NCBI GenBank assembly: GCA_003508835.1
Contig: PUFA01000105.1
Location: 5,642,001-5,706,000, forward strand
From: Eonycteris spelaea
Taxonomy: Eukaryota; Chordata; Mammalia; Chiroptera; Pteropodidae
Reading direction: 5' to 3'
Length of the DNA stretch: 64,000 bases
The first letter of the stretch is position 1. The number at the start of each line of letters is the position of its first letter. The position numbers were made by a program, and so were the translations under genes. Below the pieces are notes generated by a model. That model searched no databases, was not told where the DNA came from, and was given only the letters and a program-made list of their open reading frames with translations. Positions 12,341-24,160 of this stretch are shown in pieces.

Positions 12341-12734
12341 GTGAAAATGCACCACCAAGTTCCCTTCTTCAAGGAAGGGTTTGTTCCTCCAGCTGTGAGC
12401 AACTGCAGGATTGTCTTCAGCTGCAGAGAGCCGCCTTACCCAAGGGCACATCCTTCCAGGGATGCCCGTGCCAAGTTATAAATCACAAAAGGGCGCAAAG
12501 GCCTGACTCCACCATACGACGACCTGATAAACACACACGCTCCAGAGTTGCCCAGGGGCCTGGCCAAGCCCTCGTCAGGCCTGAATCACAGTTTGAGTTC
12601 TCCTTTTCCTTCCCCAGTCTCGCTTGCTTCCCCTTCCTTTTAAATGAGCTGATCCCTAAGTATCCCACACCTGAAACTTCTCAGCTTCTGGAAACGCCAC
12701 TTTACAACAGCAGCTGATTGACAGTGAGAGGCCA

Positions 12735-13010
12735 GTCATGGGAGGAGCCAGGTTTCAAATCCGGGCAGATGGACTCTAAGCCTTAGACTCTGAACTGTTT
12801 ATTATCCTGCCCTCTAATTCGTGTTTCACTTGAGTTTGTACATTAATGGCTCACGCATTTAAACAAGATTTTTTACAAATGATTAAATATTACAAAGAAG
12901 GAAACTAAAGCTGGAGGGGATTGCCCCACGTGCTCCAGGTTGGAAGTGAGCCAGCACTGATTGGTCTGAGATGTTCTGACTCCCACCGCCCAACTGTGTC
13001 CTATTACCTC
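12735..13010 (-). repeat. MIR-like fragments
   Basis: Two short MIR-like blocks on the same strand: 'caggtttcaaatccgggcag' near 12750, and 'aaggaaactaaagctgg' with 'ttgccccacgtgctccagg' near 12900-12945. Strongly diverged, possibly two separate insertions. Confidence 0.4.
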
Positions 13011-13079
13011 CCCCCTTAAGGAAAATAGTCACATACTGATACCAATGAGATAAGGTATTCTTTTATAATTATATTCGGG

Positions 13080-14157
13080 GACACATGACACGAAGCCTAA
13101 GAGACACTACAGTTGATAACAAGAAGTGCAAAGGATGATAAAAGACCAGTATCAACAATTATCTGCCAACGAAGTAGATAACCTAGGGGAAATGCACAGA
13201 TTACTAGAAGCATACAAACTACCAAGACCGAAACATGAGGAAACAGAAAAGCTGAACAGATCAATAACAAACAATGAGATGGACTCAGTCATCAAAAACC
13301 TTCCGACGAAGAAAAGCCAAGGACCGGATTGCTTCACTGGCAAATTCTACCAAACATTTAAAGAACTAACACCAATCCTTCTCAAATTTTTCCAAAAAAA
13401 AAATAAAATAAAAGAGGAGGGAATACCACCAAACTCATCCTATCAAACCAGAATAATAACTCTGATACCAAAACCAGACAAAGATACCACAAGAAAAGAA
13501 AACTACAGGCCAATATCCATGACTATGGATGTAAAAGTCTTCAACAAAAAAACTAGCAAAGCCGATCAATCAACACATTGCAAGGATCACACTACAACAA
13601 GGTGAAATTGATCTCTGAGTCGTCTATACACACATTTGTGTGTATGTATATATCCACACATACACACATACGAAGGAATATTATGCAGCCTTGAAAAGAA
13701 GGAAATTCTGCCATATGCAACAACATGGATAAAAAAAAAAAAAGTACTGAATGATTCCATTTATATGAGTTATTTAAAATAGTCAAGGTTATTTATCAGA
13801 AAGTAGGACTGGGGGAAGAGGAAAACGAGAAGTTATTTTTGATGGGTGGAATGTTTCGGTTACACAAAATGAATAAGTAGAGATCAACACAGGGCCTATA
13901 GTTAGCAATAGTGTGTTGTACCCTTAACACATTTGCTAAGAGAGTAGCTCTCATGTTAAGTGTTCTTACTACCTAAAACAAAACAAAACGCGAGTGGTTC
14001 AAGGAAACTTTTGGAGATGATTGTTATGTTTATTCCCTTGATTGTGGCGATGGTTTCACAGGTGAGCATATATGTCAGAACTCATCAAACTGCACGTATT
14101 ATACAAGTGTATATCAATTATGTTTTAATAAAGCTGTTTAAAACACCTGGAGTGTAA
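13080..14157 (+). mobile_element. Internally deleted L1 (ORF2 piece plus 3'UTR)
   Basis: A sense L1 fragment of two parts. 13126-13605 still reads as the start of the ORF2 reverse-transcriptase region. From about 13655 the sequence is the L1 3' end ('gaaggaatattatgcagcc', then 'caacaacatgg', 'ggcctatagttagcaat', 'ctcatcaaactgcacg'), ending in 'aataaagctgtttaaaac'. Most of ORF2 between the two parts is missing. A small (TG/CA) patch marks the junction near 13630-13670. Confidence 0.8.
13126..13605 (+). pseudogene. L1 ORF2 reverse transcriptase fragment
   Basis: The open stretch of 159 codons carries the N-terminal reverse-transcriptase signature of L1 ORF2p: 'IKNLPTKKSQGPDCFTGKFY', then a 'FKELTPILLKFFQ' block and 'ITLIPKPDKDTTRKENYRPI', which fits RT block 1. 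It lacks the upstream endonuclease domain and the catalytic FADD-type motif, because the insertion is truncated on one side and deleted on the other. It cannot make an active protein. It is a decayed genomic relic, lightly diverged over this interval. Confidence 0.88.
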
Positions 14158-15702
14158 TTTATGGTTATACATGCAGCAAAGAAATCAAAATTTTTCAAGC
14201 AAGTAGTCAACACTGAAGAAGAACCCTCAGTGGAAAGAAACACCCAAAATTTTCATGACCAGGATGTCTTTTAGTGTAATGATGCTCAATATTGCCTGTT
14301 TATGAGAATTACTAGAGAGAGATTCCAGTCAAGGTGGCTAAGTAGGTAGATGCTATGCTCATCTCCTCTCACAACCCCATCCGAATTAAAACGACACTAC
14401 AGAACAACCATCTTTGAAAATCGCCCGAAGTCTAGCTGAACAGAAGTCCTACAACTAGGACATACACAAGAAGCCACCTTGAGAGTGGTAGGAGGGTCAG
14501 AGATGCTTAACTACCATGTTCAGTAGTTACAACTCGGGCGGGGTATCTTGGCTGCAAAGGTTTCCATCGAGGAGTGAGGGGTTTCACCCCATCCAGACTC
14601 CCCACCCCAGAGTTCCAATGCCAAGAAGAGTAGGTCCCACAAAATCTGGATGTGAAAACCAGTGGAGATCGTGGCTGAGACAGAGGAACTGCAGGAGTCC
14701 CAGGTGCTCCTTCTAAAGGGCCCACACTTGGACTTACCCGCTGACGAACACGCTCGGGGCTCCAGGGCTGGGGCAGCAGCTCAAAAGGCACCAGGAACGT
14801 AGAGGGAGAGATTGAATTGCCTGGCTTCAGGGTGAGGGCCAGAGGGGCAGCTTTCTCCTAGACAAAAGAGCTGGCATAGGTCATTGTTCCTTTGTTGAGG
14901 CCTATCCCACCAAGCATGCAGGTGCAGGCGGCCACCATATTTGAGTCTCCATCAACCTAACACCACTTGCCCCGCCCTATTGATTCCTGAGACCCCGCCT
15001 CACCCAACATAAGGGCCCACCCAAGCCACTTTCAGTGGTTTTCCATACAAATGGCCTATCCTGGCTCATGCTGCGGACTTTCCTAAAATCTCCCCAAGGT
15101 TCGCAAAACTCAAACAAGCAGCATCTGGCCTTAGCAAGCCCCGTCCTTGCTGAGCAGCCCCAAGCCCGGCACCAGCAGCAGCTGGTTTCGGTTCACAGCC
15201 TGGTCTCTCAAGGCATAGCCAAGCCCAGCGTAGGTGATAGCCACCTGCGGATTGCTTAGTGGTTCATGCCAGGTGGCCCTGAGCAGGGTACAAGCTACAG
15301 CCAAACCTGGCCAGCAGCAGAGCCCTTCCCAGGAGGCACCAGCCTACACACGTGGTGGCTGGAGCACCACCCAAGAATGTCACACCCCAAGGGAAGACAG
15401 GGCAGGCACCAGAGCCCTGCTAAAGTGAATCTAGCTCCATAGGGTTGACCCCTCACCGGCCAGTCCGCACGACCAATCAGCCTGAGGGTCAGCCCCTCCC
15501 ACCGACGTGCAAACAGAAAACGAGACTCAACTACAACAGGAGGGCATGCACAACCCATACAAGGGACCACCCCACTCAGGTGACCAGGGAGACTGCGCCA
15601 TTGGGACCCAGGAGACACCGACTGCGTAAGGCCAATTTACTAAGTCTGGGAGCCTTAGTGGTTCCACCTGATACATAGAAACAAACACAGAGAGGCAGCC
15701 AA

Positions 15703-16450
15703 AATGGGGAGACAAAGAAACATGTCCCCAGTGGAAAACAGAACAAAGCTCCAGAAAAAGAACTAAACAAAATGGAGATGAGCAATCTACCAGATGTAGC
15801 GCTCCAAACACCGGTTATCAGGATGCTCAATGAACTCAGGGGAACAGTAGATGAACTCGGTGAGAACTTTAACAAAGAGGTAGAAAACACACAATAGAAT
15901 CAGTCAGAAATGAAGAATATCTTAGGAGGAATCAGTAGTAGATTAGACAAAACAGAGGATCAAATCAGCAATTCAGAAGGTAAGGTAGCAGAAAACACCC
16001 ATTTTAAATGGCAACAAGAAAAAGGAATCCAAAAAAAATGAAGGTAGTCTAAGGGGGTCTCTGGAATAACATAGGCATATCAACATTCTCATCATAAAAT
16101 ATCAGAAGAAGAGAAAGAGCAAGAAATTGAAACCCTATTTGAAAAAATAATGATGGCAGACTTCCCTAATAGACGTGCAAGCCCAGGAAGTGCAGAGTCC
16201 CAAACAAGATGAAGCCAACGAGGCCCGCACCAAACACATCATAATTAAAATTCCAAAAGTTAAAGACAAAGAGAGAATCTTAAAAGCAGAAAGAGAAAAG
16301 GATTTAGTTACCTACAAGGGAGCTCCCATAAGACTGTCAGCTGATTTCTCAACGGAAACTTTGCAGGCCAGAAGGGATTGGCAGAAAATATTCAAAGGGA
16401 TGAAAAGCAAGAAACTACAACCAAGACAACCCAGCAAAGCTATTGTTTAG
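15703..16450 (+). pseudogene. L1 ORF1 (RNA-binding protein) pseudogene
   Basis: Degenerate ORF1 of the L1 at 14.3-17.6 kb. Its start reads MGRQRNMSP.. at 15703 and it meets early stop codons. The C-terminal part (frame from 16175) is intact for about 90 codons and carries the ORF1p C-terminal domain signature, including 'TKHIIIKIPKVKDKERILKA', a 'YKGAPIRLSADFSTETLQAR' block and a final 'QPRQPSKAIV'. In live elements ORF1p is a trimeric nucleic-acid chaperone of the retrotransposition particle. Here stops and frame changes rule out a functional product. Confidence 0.82.
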
Positions 16451-16540
16451 AATCAAAGGACAGATAAAGAGCTTCCCAGACAAGAAAAAGCAAAAGAGAT
16501 TCATCACCACCAAGCCAGTATTACAGGAAATGTTGGAGGG

Positions 16541-16580
16541 ACTCTTCTAAGAAGGAGAAGACTCTTCTAAGAAGGAGAAA
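16541..16580 (+). repeat. 20-bp tandem duplication inside L1
   Basis: ACTCTTCTAAGAAGGAGAA occurs twice in direct tandem (16541-16560 and 16561-16580) with 19 of 20 bases matching, just after the ORF1 stop. Confidence 0.9.
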
Positions 16581-17600
16581 AAAGGAAAAAGATCAAAAAA
16601 TATAAATAATAAAATGGCAATGACTACATAGCTATCAACAATTATTTCGAATGCACATGGATTAAGTGCTCCAATCAAAAGATAGGGTGGCTGAATGGAT
16701 AAGAAAACAAGACCCTTACATATTGCCTAGGAGAGAACTCACTTCAGATCAAAAGAGACACACAGACTGAAAGTAAAGAGATTAAAAAAAAAATGGAAAC
16801 AAAAAACAAACAAAAAAACTGGAGTAGCAATACTTGTACCAGACAAAACAGACTTTAAAACAAAAGCTATAACAGGACACAAAGAAGGACCCAGACATCC
16901 CGCTTACGGGTGTTTCTCCAAAGAACCCTAAAACACTGCTTCGAAGGGGCAAGCGAATCCACATGTCCATTCCAGTGGTGTTTGCAACAGTCGAGCTATG
17001 GAGGCCCCCTGCGTGTCCATCAACAGACGGATGGATGGAGAGGCGGCCCCGGTATGCACTGGAACATGACTGAGCCACAGGAAAGAATGAAATCTCGCCA
17101 CGTGCGACGCCGTGGACGGACCTGGAGAGTACCGTGCTGGGTGGAGTAAGTCAGGCAGAGGAGGACGAATGCCACATACATACCGCACTCACACGGGGAC
17201 CCCAACGAACGAAAGAAGCACACGAATCAGAAACGAACCTGCAGGTGCAGAGAACATTTTGACGGCTGCCCGACGAGAGGGGGTTGGAAGATGCGTAAAA
17301 AAGGAGGAAGGAATTACGAAACACAAATTGGTCGTGAGGAAATAGCTGTGGAAGGGTCACGTACAGCATCAGGAATAGAGTCCATAACATTGTGACAACC
17401 ATGCATGGCATCAGACGGGGTCCTAGGCTTATCGGTGTGATCGCTTTGTACGTCATATAAATGCCTGATCACGACGTCGTCCGCCTGAAACTAATATAAT
17501 GTCACATGCCAACTGTAATCGAAAAGCAATATGTGTGTTTTAAATATCAATCAATAAATAAAAACGGAAAATGACACCACAGCAAAAAAAAAAAAAAAGT

Positions 17601-18699
17601 CAGCAGTCGCCTGCCATTTCTTATACGTAACATATGTAATATTGCATCTGCATTATGTTTATATCTATTTGAAAATGCAGACATATGGCCAATGCCACCC
17701 GGAAACACAAAAATAAAGATGGTTGTATTCGGGTTGAGGGAAGAAAAAGAATTCCTAGAGACTCTTAACTGGCTTCGGTTACGGTCTGAATATTTGGGAT
17801 GCTTTTCTAACGCTATCTAGGTGATTCTGATGTTCGCTGAAGACAGAACTACAGCCCCAGGGTAAACTCCATTCTCATTACATGGCAAACGGTTCCTTAC
17901 AGGAGAAAGCACTCGTGGATGATCAGTTCGGAAATCCACTTAAATATTTGCCCAGAAAGTCAGTTCCTTAATAGACTTCAAGTATCCAAGAGATCGGTCC
18001 CGAGGGGGACGAGTTGCAAAAACAAACACGTGTGTCTCTTGCAAAGTGACGGTGCACAAATGTCACCCACGTCCTTCTCCCTCCCTCCCATCCCCCACTC
18101 AGCCTCCTCTGCCTCGCAGCTCCCAAAGGTGCTGTTGGTCAGCCTGAGAGTCACACAAAGAGTCTAGGCTATGGATGCTATCCTGACAGTGAAACAGATA
18201 ACGACGTAGAGCTTCGCGCCTCGCCCGAGACGTCCAAGTCATTATCACATTTCGTACCTACAGACGGAGCTCTGCGGGGTTGCCGTGAGTAGTCAGGGCT
18301 TTAGGGTACAGACTGGAAAGTTTTTGTCGCTTGTGCGCGGTGTCATTGCTCCTTCCCCTTTCTCTGAAATTCCTCAGACAATGCTTCGGGTGGCCGTCGA
18401 GTTCTAGGGAAACAGAAAACTTCTGATCGCGCATAGGCACGAAATTTTTGTAGTGCGTGTAGGCAGCACGCACGGGTGGGGAGAGGTGAAGCATTCCGCC
18501 ACCCAAGAGAAACGGTGTTCGTGAGGCTGTTTTTTTCGTTCTGGAAAAGCAGAACTTCCAAGATCCAACCCCAGGAAGACGGACGGCGTCGTGATAGGCA
18601 GATACCAGGCACACGGTTCTGGCCTCCCGGGACTCTTTCCACGTCCCTGCAGGAGGGCGCGAGCGGACAGCCATCTCTGAGCACCCACGACTCATTCCA
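17601..18699. other. Intergenic, CpG-rich, no gene recognised
   Basis: CpG-dense DNA in which several frames of both strands stay open between 18258 and 18758. The overlapping open frames share no domain and have no splice or start support. They follow from CG-rich, stop-poor composition. Confidence 0.5.
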
Positions 18700-18900
18700 C
18701 AGCTTGGCTGAGCAAGTATTTCCTGAACATCGGTGATGCACAAAGCGCAAGAAGACACACTCAGTGAGAAGAGAGAGAGAAATCAGAACTAAAAACTGAT
18801 CCTTAAGTCAGTTTACATTCTCACAGAGAACATAAAATAAATGTGTAACATAAGAGAAACGCAGAGAAAATACGATGAGAATTCAAATGAGAGAAATGAC
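18700..18900 (-). repeat. L2-type LINE 3' fragment
   Basis: 'gctgagcaagtatttcctga' followed by a 'cggtgatgcacaaagc' block and 'gagaacataaaataaatgtg' tracks the usual order of reversed L2 tails ('gagcacctactatgtgccaggcac' then the 'gacaataaacaag' region). Diverged. Confidence 0.45.
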
Positions 18901-20089
18901 ATCTACTTATACAGCTGATACATTCAGGTTTGGTAAAAAAATGAGGAAGCAGATCAATTCACCAAAAAGCCAACCTGCTAAAGAATCCACTCTCCCAAAA
19001 CCCCTGAATGGGCCATCGTTGGGAGAGTAGAATTTGGACGTGAAGCAAGACACTGGAGAGCAGAGTCGGGCAGAGTAGGAATTTCTGACTCCGGGAATCA
19101 ATGAGAAAGGGAATCCACATTTCAGACTAACGCGGCAGAGGGCAGGCGGGACAGAGACCGAGTCTCGCTTGTCTGAAGCCAGAGCAAACAGCATTGAAAA
19201 GCGAACAAGAGAAAATCAAAAGCGAAAAAGGAGATTTGGGAAGAAGAAATGTATCCGGCCTCAGCACCTGGGCCCTGGACGAAGGTCCACTCTTTCCCGT
19301 GAGGAAGGAACAGGGCCAGGGCTCCACATGCAGAAGTGTGTGATGGCGTCAAGGACAGACTGGAAAGGGAGCCCAAACAGGAGGTCCGGCAGAGGTAACA
19401 AAGGCCTGGCCCATGCTCAGAGGACTGACGACCTAACCCAAAGGCCTCACGCATGTGCCTGGGGGTAACGGCGTCCGTCAGAGCCCAGACTGGCCAGGAC
19501 AGGGGGGATGTGTTGAAAAATAAGATTAGGCAGACACGCGGGACCAGAGTGGGGACGACCCGAGAAAGCAGGCAGAGGAGGGAGGTTCCCGGCCTGTCCG
19601 CTGCCCAGCTGTGGCTGCAGACAACCCAGGGCCCCTCTCTGCATCCCAAACCCCTCCCTTATTCAAAGAAAGGAAGCAGCTGGGCAATGTACCTGCCATC
19701 CCACAGTGCAGGCTAATGATTTCATGTAATTGCCCCAGAGGAAGCCATTGTATGGTCCCGAGCAGGGAGACAACCATTGAAAGGGACCGTTTAAAAACAC
19801 GAACCCGTCAGCAAGTATCTAGGGCAGGATACTGGGTTGATGTCACTCTCGGCACAATGCCTTGTGTCCCGACGTCATATTTCAGGTTCTCAGGAAACCC
19901 TTTGATAGCCACCGACCGCGAAGCAGGTAAAACCCCTGAAGCAGGCAGCCTGTCTGTCTTTTAGAAAGCGATGCTATAACCACAGAATGGGTTCACACGC
20001 ATTTCCAAAGAGGCGCCAGAGGTGGGGACGTGGGTAAGGACACTCACGGAGCGCTCCACAGGCTCAGAGGTCACGGCCGCTTCCATCCG
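18901..20089. other. Intergenic, no gene recognised
   Basis: Moderately GC-rich. A minus-strand open frame at 19122-19649 (175 codons) was examined. It has no recognisable domain and sits opposite other open frames, so it is not called as a gene. Confidence 0.45.
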
Positions 20090-20270
20090 AGGGAACCGAG
20101 GCCCGCGGTGTGCCGGGCGCAGTCCTAGGTGAGGGACAGACGGGCAAATCAGAAGAACGTGGGCTCTTCCCTCATGAAGCTCACCATCCGGGAGGCAAAT
20201 AAACACACATATCCGAACCTTCTGCAGTGCTGTGAAGACAAGCAAACAAACCAATAAACAGAAAACCACC
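20090..20270 (-). repeat. L2-type LINE 3' fragment
   Basis: 'gtgtgccgggcgcagtccta' then 'tcttccctcatgaagctcac', 'ggaggcaaataaacacac' and 'gcagtgctgtgaagac' follow the reversed L2 3' region closely. Several expected CA/TG/TA steps are CG here. Confidence 0.7.
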
Positions 20271-22589
20271 GGGGTGATGAGCAGTCTCCGACCCCACTTA
20301 CTGGACTGGGACGCAGGAAGGACGCCAACTCTTCCACGAGAAAGAAACGTTTAAGCTGAAACCGGAGCACGAGAAGTCGGCGAGGCCCAAATGGTTGGGA
20401 ACCCTGCCGGGGAGGGGTCGCATGGGCTGTGTCTTGCTGGAGGAGGCCAGCCCGTCGCGACAGCTGCCATTGCCCTTCGGCCGCAGTGTGCCACGTGCGG
20501 CTTCTCAGACGAGTCCATGAGGCCGGCTCATTACTCACGTGGCAGAGTCCATAACCCTCCAACGCGCAGGTCGCCCCTCCCAGCGCAGAGGCCGAAAGCG
20601 AGGGGACTTACTTAGGCATCTTGCCGGTCTCCCAGAGCCCGTCACCTGCAGCGCCCAGCGGTCCTCAGCAGCGCCTTGCTCCCTCCGGGCCGGGCCGCGT
20701 CTGCAGGCAGCTTCCAGAACGGGAGCAAGCAGCATGCACAACCCAAGGACCGGGGATTGGCCAGGAGCCTCGGACCAGCCCCAGGCGGACCAGCCCCACC
20801 CAGGTCCCGCGGGGGGGGGGGGGGGGTCAACCAGCGGTCACCTCCTCTCCGTGACCTCCTCTGGCACCGCCCCCATCTCTTCCGGGACCTGGTGGTCCCT
20901 TACCTCCTCCCTTCAGGGCTAACAGGGAAGGTCCCTGGGCCTTGGAATCATTGTTTTGACTCCTTTCGGAAGCATCGGTTGGTAAAGGATTACAGAGTAA
21001 AAATAAAATTTTAAAAAACCAAAATATCTGTAGATGACTGTTTAAATACTATTATATACTGCAGGTCTTGGAGGGCTCCCCTCTTCACAATCCTTTCGCT
21101 GCCATGAAGCCGTGTTTGAACAGCTCTCTTACTCCTGTGAACACGCGGGTCATTCATTTCCTTCCCAGGTTTTTCCTGGTCACTCAGACCCCATTTGTTT
21201 TTCACAGATGGCTTTTCGCATCACGTTTTAAAGGTCCAAATTCCCAGGATGTATGTTCCCAAGATGTATATATAATAGCAATTATTTTCAGAAAGGGAGA
21301 AAAGCTACCACATTTTTGTTTAATGTTCTATTATCAGTCAAGTGTTTTGGGTTTGTTTTGTTTTCTTCACAGAGGCTTTAGAATCAAAAACTCTCAACAG
21401 ATTCTGCACTGATAAAAGACTTACTTAGACTGACAGCAAGATGATTGTCCAGCAGCAAGGAAAACCACCAACCAGGTATCTGAGACACATTAATTTCTTC
21501 TGGGATTAACAGTTTTTAGTATATAATATCTATACCCCAGCGTGTAACCAAGATAGTAAAGCTTAAGTTTTAAAATCCAGTAAGTGTTATATTGCGATCA
21601 TTTGTTTAGAAAATAAAGAGAAATTAAGACTATCTTAGAGTAACAAATAGCGGGGTATCTAGCCTTTGCTTTATAAAAAAGATAACGTATCTTGAAGAGT
21701 TGAGTGCAATGAATGAATGATATAAAAGCATTGGAAATACAGCCTATGATAAATACACTTCCTAAGAACTCCCAAAGAGACCAGAAATCGGAACATTCAA
21801 TAAGCAATGTCAGCACATGAAAGAGCAATGCACAAAAAAGTGACGGGCATTTATTGTCTATGATCACCGAGGAAAAAAGACGCAAGAACGGGCTTAAATG
21901 TTATTAGAAAAAAAAAATTAGGCGAAGAACCCCAGCAAAGTAATGATTAATGTTAGAATAATTCTAATGCAGATAAGCATGTAAGTGCACACTGTTTTAC
22001 ATGCGCCTTCAACTCTTTCTCCAAAACACTGTCCTCTGAAATTCCCATTGTCCGAAATGACAACTTAACTGTGTGGCAACTCGCCTCGCCCCAGGTTCTC
22101 ACTCGTTACAGTATCCAACCAGCAAAACCGCTTTCATTATTCAGTTCTGCCGGAAGAGGACCACCTTAAACGTGTTTCATGGGACGTGTATCGGTTTACT
22201 TTGAGAGTGGCCTCTGCGTGGAAAGTTTGCATCACAAAGAGCTCGAGGCTGCAGCTGAAAGAAAGTTTGGGGTCGCACTGCAGCAAAGACGTCACGAGGA
22301 AATCATCTGCGGTTGCAGCGAGCCACCACCAGAGGGGGAGCGTGAGCCCTAAAGAGGGAGCCGCGCCGAAGAAAAACCCTTCCTTCTTAAAACAGTGGGA
22401 AAGAAAACCGTTTACCTTATGTATGTCTGTTTTCAGATCTAGAGTTTATTTGTAATTCAACTCTTACTATGTACAAATAATGCGAAGAATAAAAGGAAAC
22501 ACGCTCTACTCGGTTTATGAAATAAGACAAACTATAGTATGGCATAAACCCCTGGGTTTTCATCATCGACCTCCCTCCGCTCCAAGGAC
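20271..22589. other. Intergenic, GC-rich then AT-rich, no gene recognised
   Basis: 20360-20930 is GC- and CpG-rich with a G16 homopolymer at 20811-20826. It resembles a weak CpG island, but no transcript or exon can be tied to it. From about 21000 the sequence turns AT-rich. No coding exon or RNA gene was recognised. Confidence 0.45.
20811..20826 (+). repeat. Poly-G run (G16)
   Basis: Sixteen consecutive G on the plus strand directly after CCCGC. Such runs are rare and are a common place for assembly length errors. Confidence 0.95.
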
Positions 22590-23080
22590 AAAAATCAAAT
22601 TTGTAATTCCCCGTTTCATGTCTCTTTTCGTACTCTTGATGATGGCTTTTGATGATCAAAGTTTCTATTTTTGTAGTAGATTGTATTTCTCAATCTTTTC
22701 TTTATGGCTCGTTCCTTTTATTAGATTTTTTTTTTTAATTCCTCTATCTCCTGGAGGCATAATCTCCTTCATTTCCCTTTTTAATTGTTAAAGTTTTGTA
22801 TTTCATATTTCTTTTTAATCCACATGAAAATTTTGTTTGTTTGCAGTGTGAGATGGAGGGCTCATTGTTTTCCAGGTAGAGAAACAATTACCCGAAGACC
22901 ATTTTTGAGTTATCCACAAAAATGCGCTCTGACTACATCGTGTATCAGAGTTGCATACCCCATGTGGATCTGTCAAGGGACACTGTTCTGTTCTGCCCGT
23001 GTGTGTCTAGCCTTGCTCCAATACCACCCTGTCTCAGACCTTACAGACTTATTCCAAATCGCCACGTTTTGTTCTACTTC
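22590..23080 (-). repeat. L1 ORF2 fragment (antisense)
   Basis: Reads as the reverse complement of L1 ORF2 3' sequence. Recognisable blocks are 'gatggcttttgatgatcaaa', 'tttctttatggctcgttcct', 'gcagtgtgagatggagggct', 'gaccatttttgag', 'gttctgttctgcccgtgt' and 'ctccaataccaccctgtctc', in the expected order. All frames are interrupted. Weaker traces may continue to about 23.7 kb. Confidence 0.75.
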
Positions 23081-23721
23081 GACTTTGGTTTGTCCGTTTT
23101 TTAGCCATGAGAATCTGTTTTACTTTCATTTCCTGTAACTTAAACTATTTTAACATGCGTGCCTGGTATACGTTCTAGCAGTTTCCATATCTCTAGTCTT
23201 TGTATGTGTCTTAGTCCACCCAGTTTGGCGTTTCTGTGGACACTTGCTCACGTTGCCTCGTTCCCTCACACATCCTCAAACTTGCTCGATTTTATTGTAA
23301 GTTCATAATTGGTTGAAATTTAAATTGGGGGATCCCGAATGGCCTGCATTAAAACGCTTTGCCTTGCTTTCTGCCGAGGGCTAGGAGCCTATCGCTCTCA
23401 AAACATTTCAACTTAACTTTCTTACTTTGAGCTTCCTCGGCATGGGCATACGCCGAAATTCAAATTCCGGGCCTCCACGAGAGTACACTGTGGTGCCAAA
23501 CACTGGGGAAGACCGTTCCTATTATGAATCTTTCAAAACCCGGGATCAGCAGAAACAGACTGATGTTCTTTCTTGTTGGTTCACTTGATCAGCATGTAGA
23601 TTTCTCTAAATTGATCTTTTTTAACTAACGGCCTCATTTCACGTAGGATGGTCTCAGATTCAGCTCACCCACTGTGTCAGGTTGGAATTCTGTTTCTCTG
23701 GAACTTTTAACCAGCAAAGCT

Positions 23722-23746
23722 CTAGGTCTCTGAGTCAGAGACCTAG
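23722..23746. repeat. 25-bp perfect inverted repeat with AP-1-like centre
   Basis: Twelve-base arms CTAGGTCTCTGA and TCAGAGACCTAG flank a single G, giving a perfect hairpin-capable palindrome. Its middle seven bases, TGAGTCA, match the AP-1 (TRE) consensus. Whether it acts as a binding site is unknown. Confidence 0.9.
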
Positions 23747-24160
23747 CTCAGGTCACGCCGGGCCACTGCCCCTGCTACCACTCTGGTTTCAGCGTATGTT
23801 TCTGTTTGTTTGTTGGTTTGAAGGGGCATGATTTTTGTTATTATTATTCGACTGCTTATTTGTTCATAAGGACTTCCCTGACTTTCTTACGAGCTCAGCA
23901 ACATATTTAGAAAGATGTTTACTCTCCTTTCTCTAGCCTGTGTGTGTTTTGACATGGGAGTGCATGTCAGAATATCCATTCTTGTTAAACTGCTGAAAAT
24001 GGAGACGTCACAAGTTCATTTTTTTAATTTACATTCTCTAGCAGGATTACTTGCAGATTTACACATAATCCTCTGCCAAACATTTGTGGGCTTTTTTTTC
24101 CTTGACTAATGTTTAATTTTTTTTTTTTTTTTTTACCCGAGTAAGGCATGCACAGCACAT

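Larger units (their letters stand above)
14316..17600 (+). mobile_element. L1 element, near full 5' end, ORF2 mostly deleted
   Basis: A sense L1. A GC-rich 5'UTR-like part (14316-15690) opens with a 'tccagtcaaggtggctaagt' block and continues through 'aactcgggcgggg'. ORF1 follows (15703-16450), then a short ORF2-proximal segment ending about 16880 ('gcacatggattaagtgctcc', 'gggtggctgaatgg', 'ctggagtagcaatacttg'). The sequence then jumps to the 3' terminal region (about 16885-17580: 'agctatggaggccccctgcg', 'ccatcaacagacgg', 'aataagtc'-type block, 'ctgaaactaatataatgtca') and an A-tail at 17585-17598. The final 700 bp has gained many CpGs relative to the usual L1 tail. No flanking target duplication was identified. 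Confidence 0.82.

Noticed and set aside
12196..12717. 173-codon plus-strand frame
   Set aside because: It begins inside a reversed MIR fragment and has no domain.
18258..18758. 166-codon minus-strand frame with overlapping open frames
   Set aside because: Several frames on both strands are open at once in CpG-rich, stop-poor DNA. No recognisable domain.
19122..19649. 175-codon minus-strand frame
   Set aside because: No recognisable protein family, no splice-site logic, and opposing open frames cover the same interval.
20360..20930. Possible CpG-island promoter
   Set aside because: GC- and CpG-rich, but the whole window has CpG-rich blocks and no exon or transcript can be tied to it.
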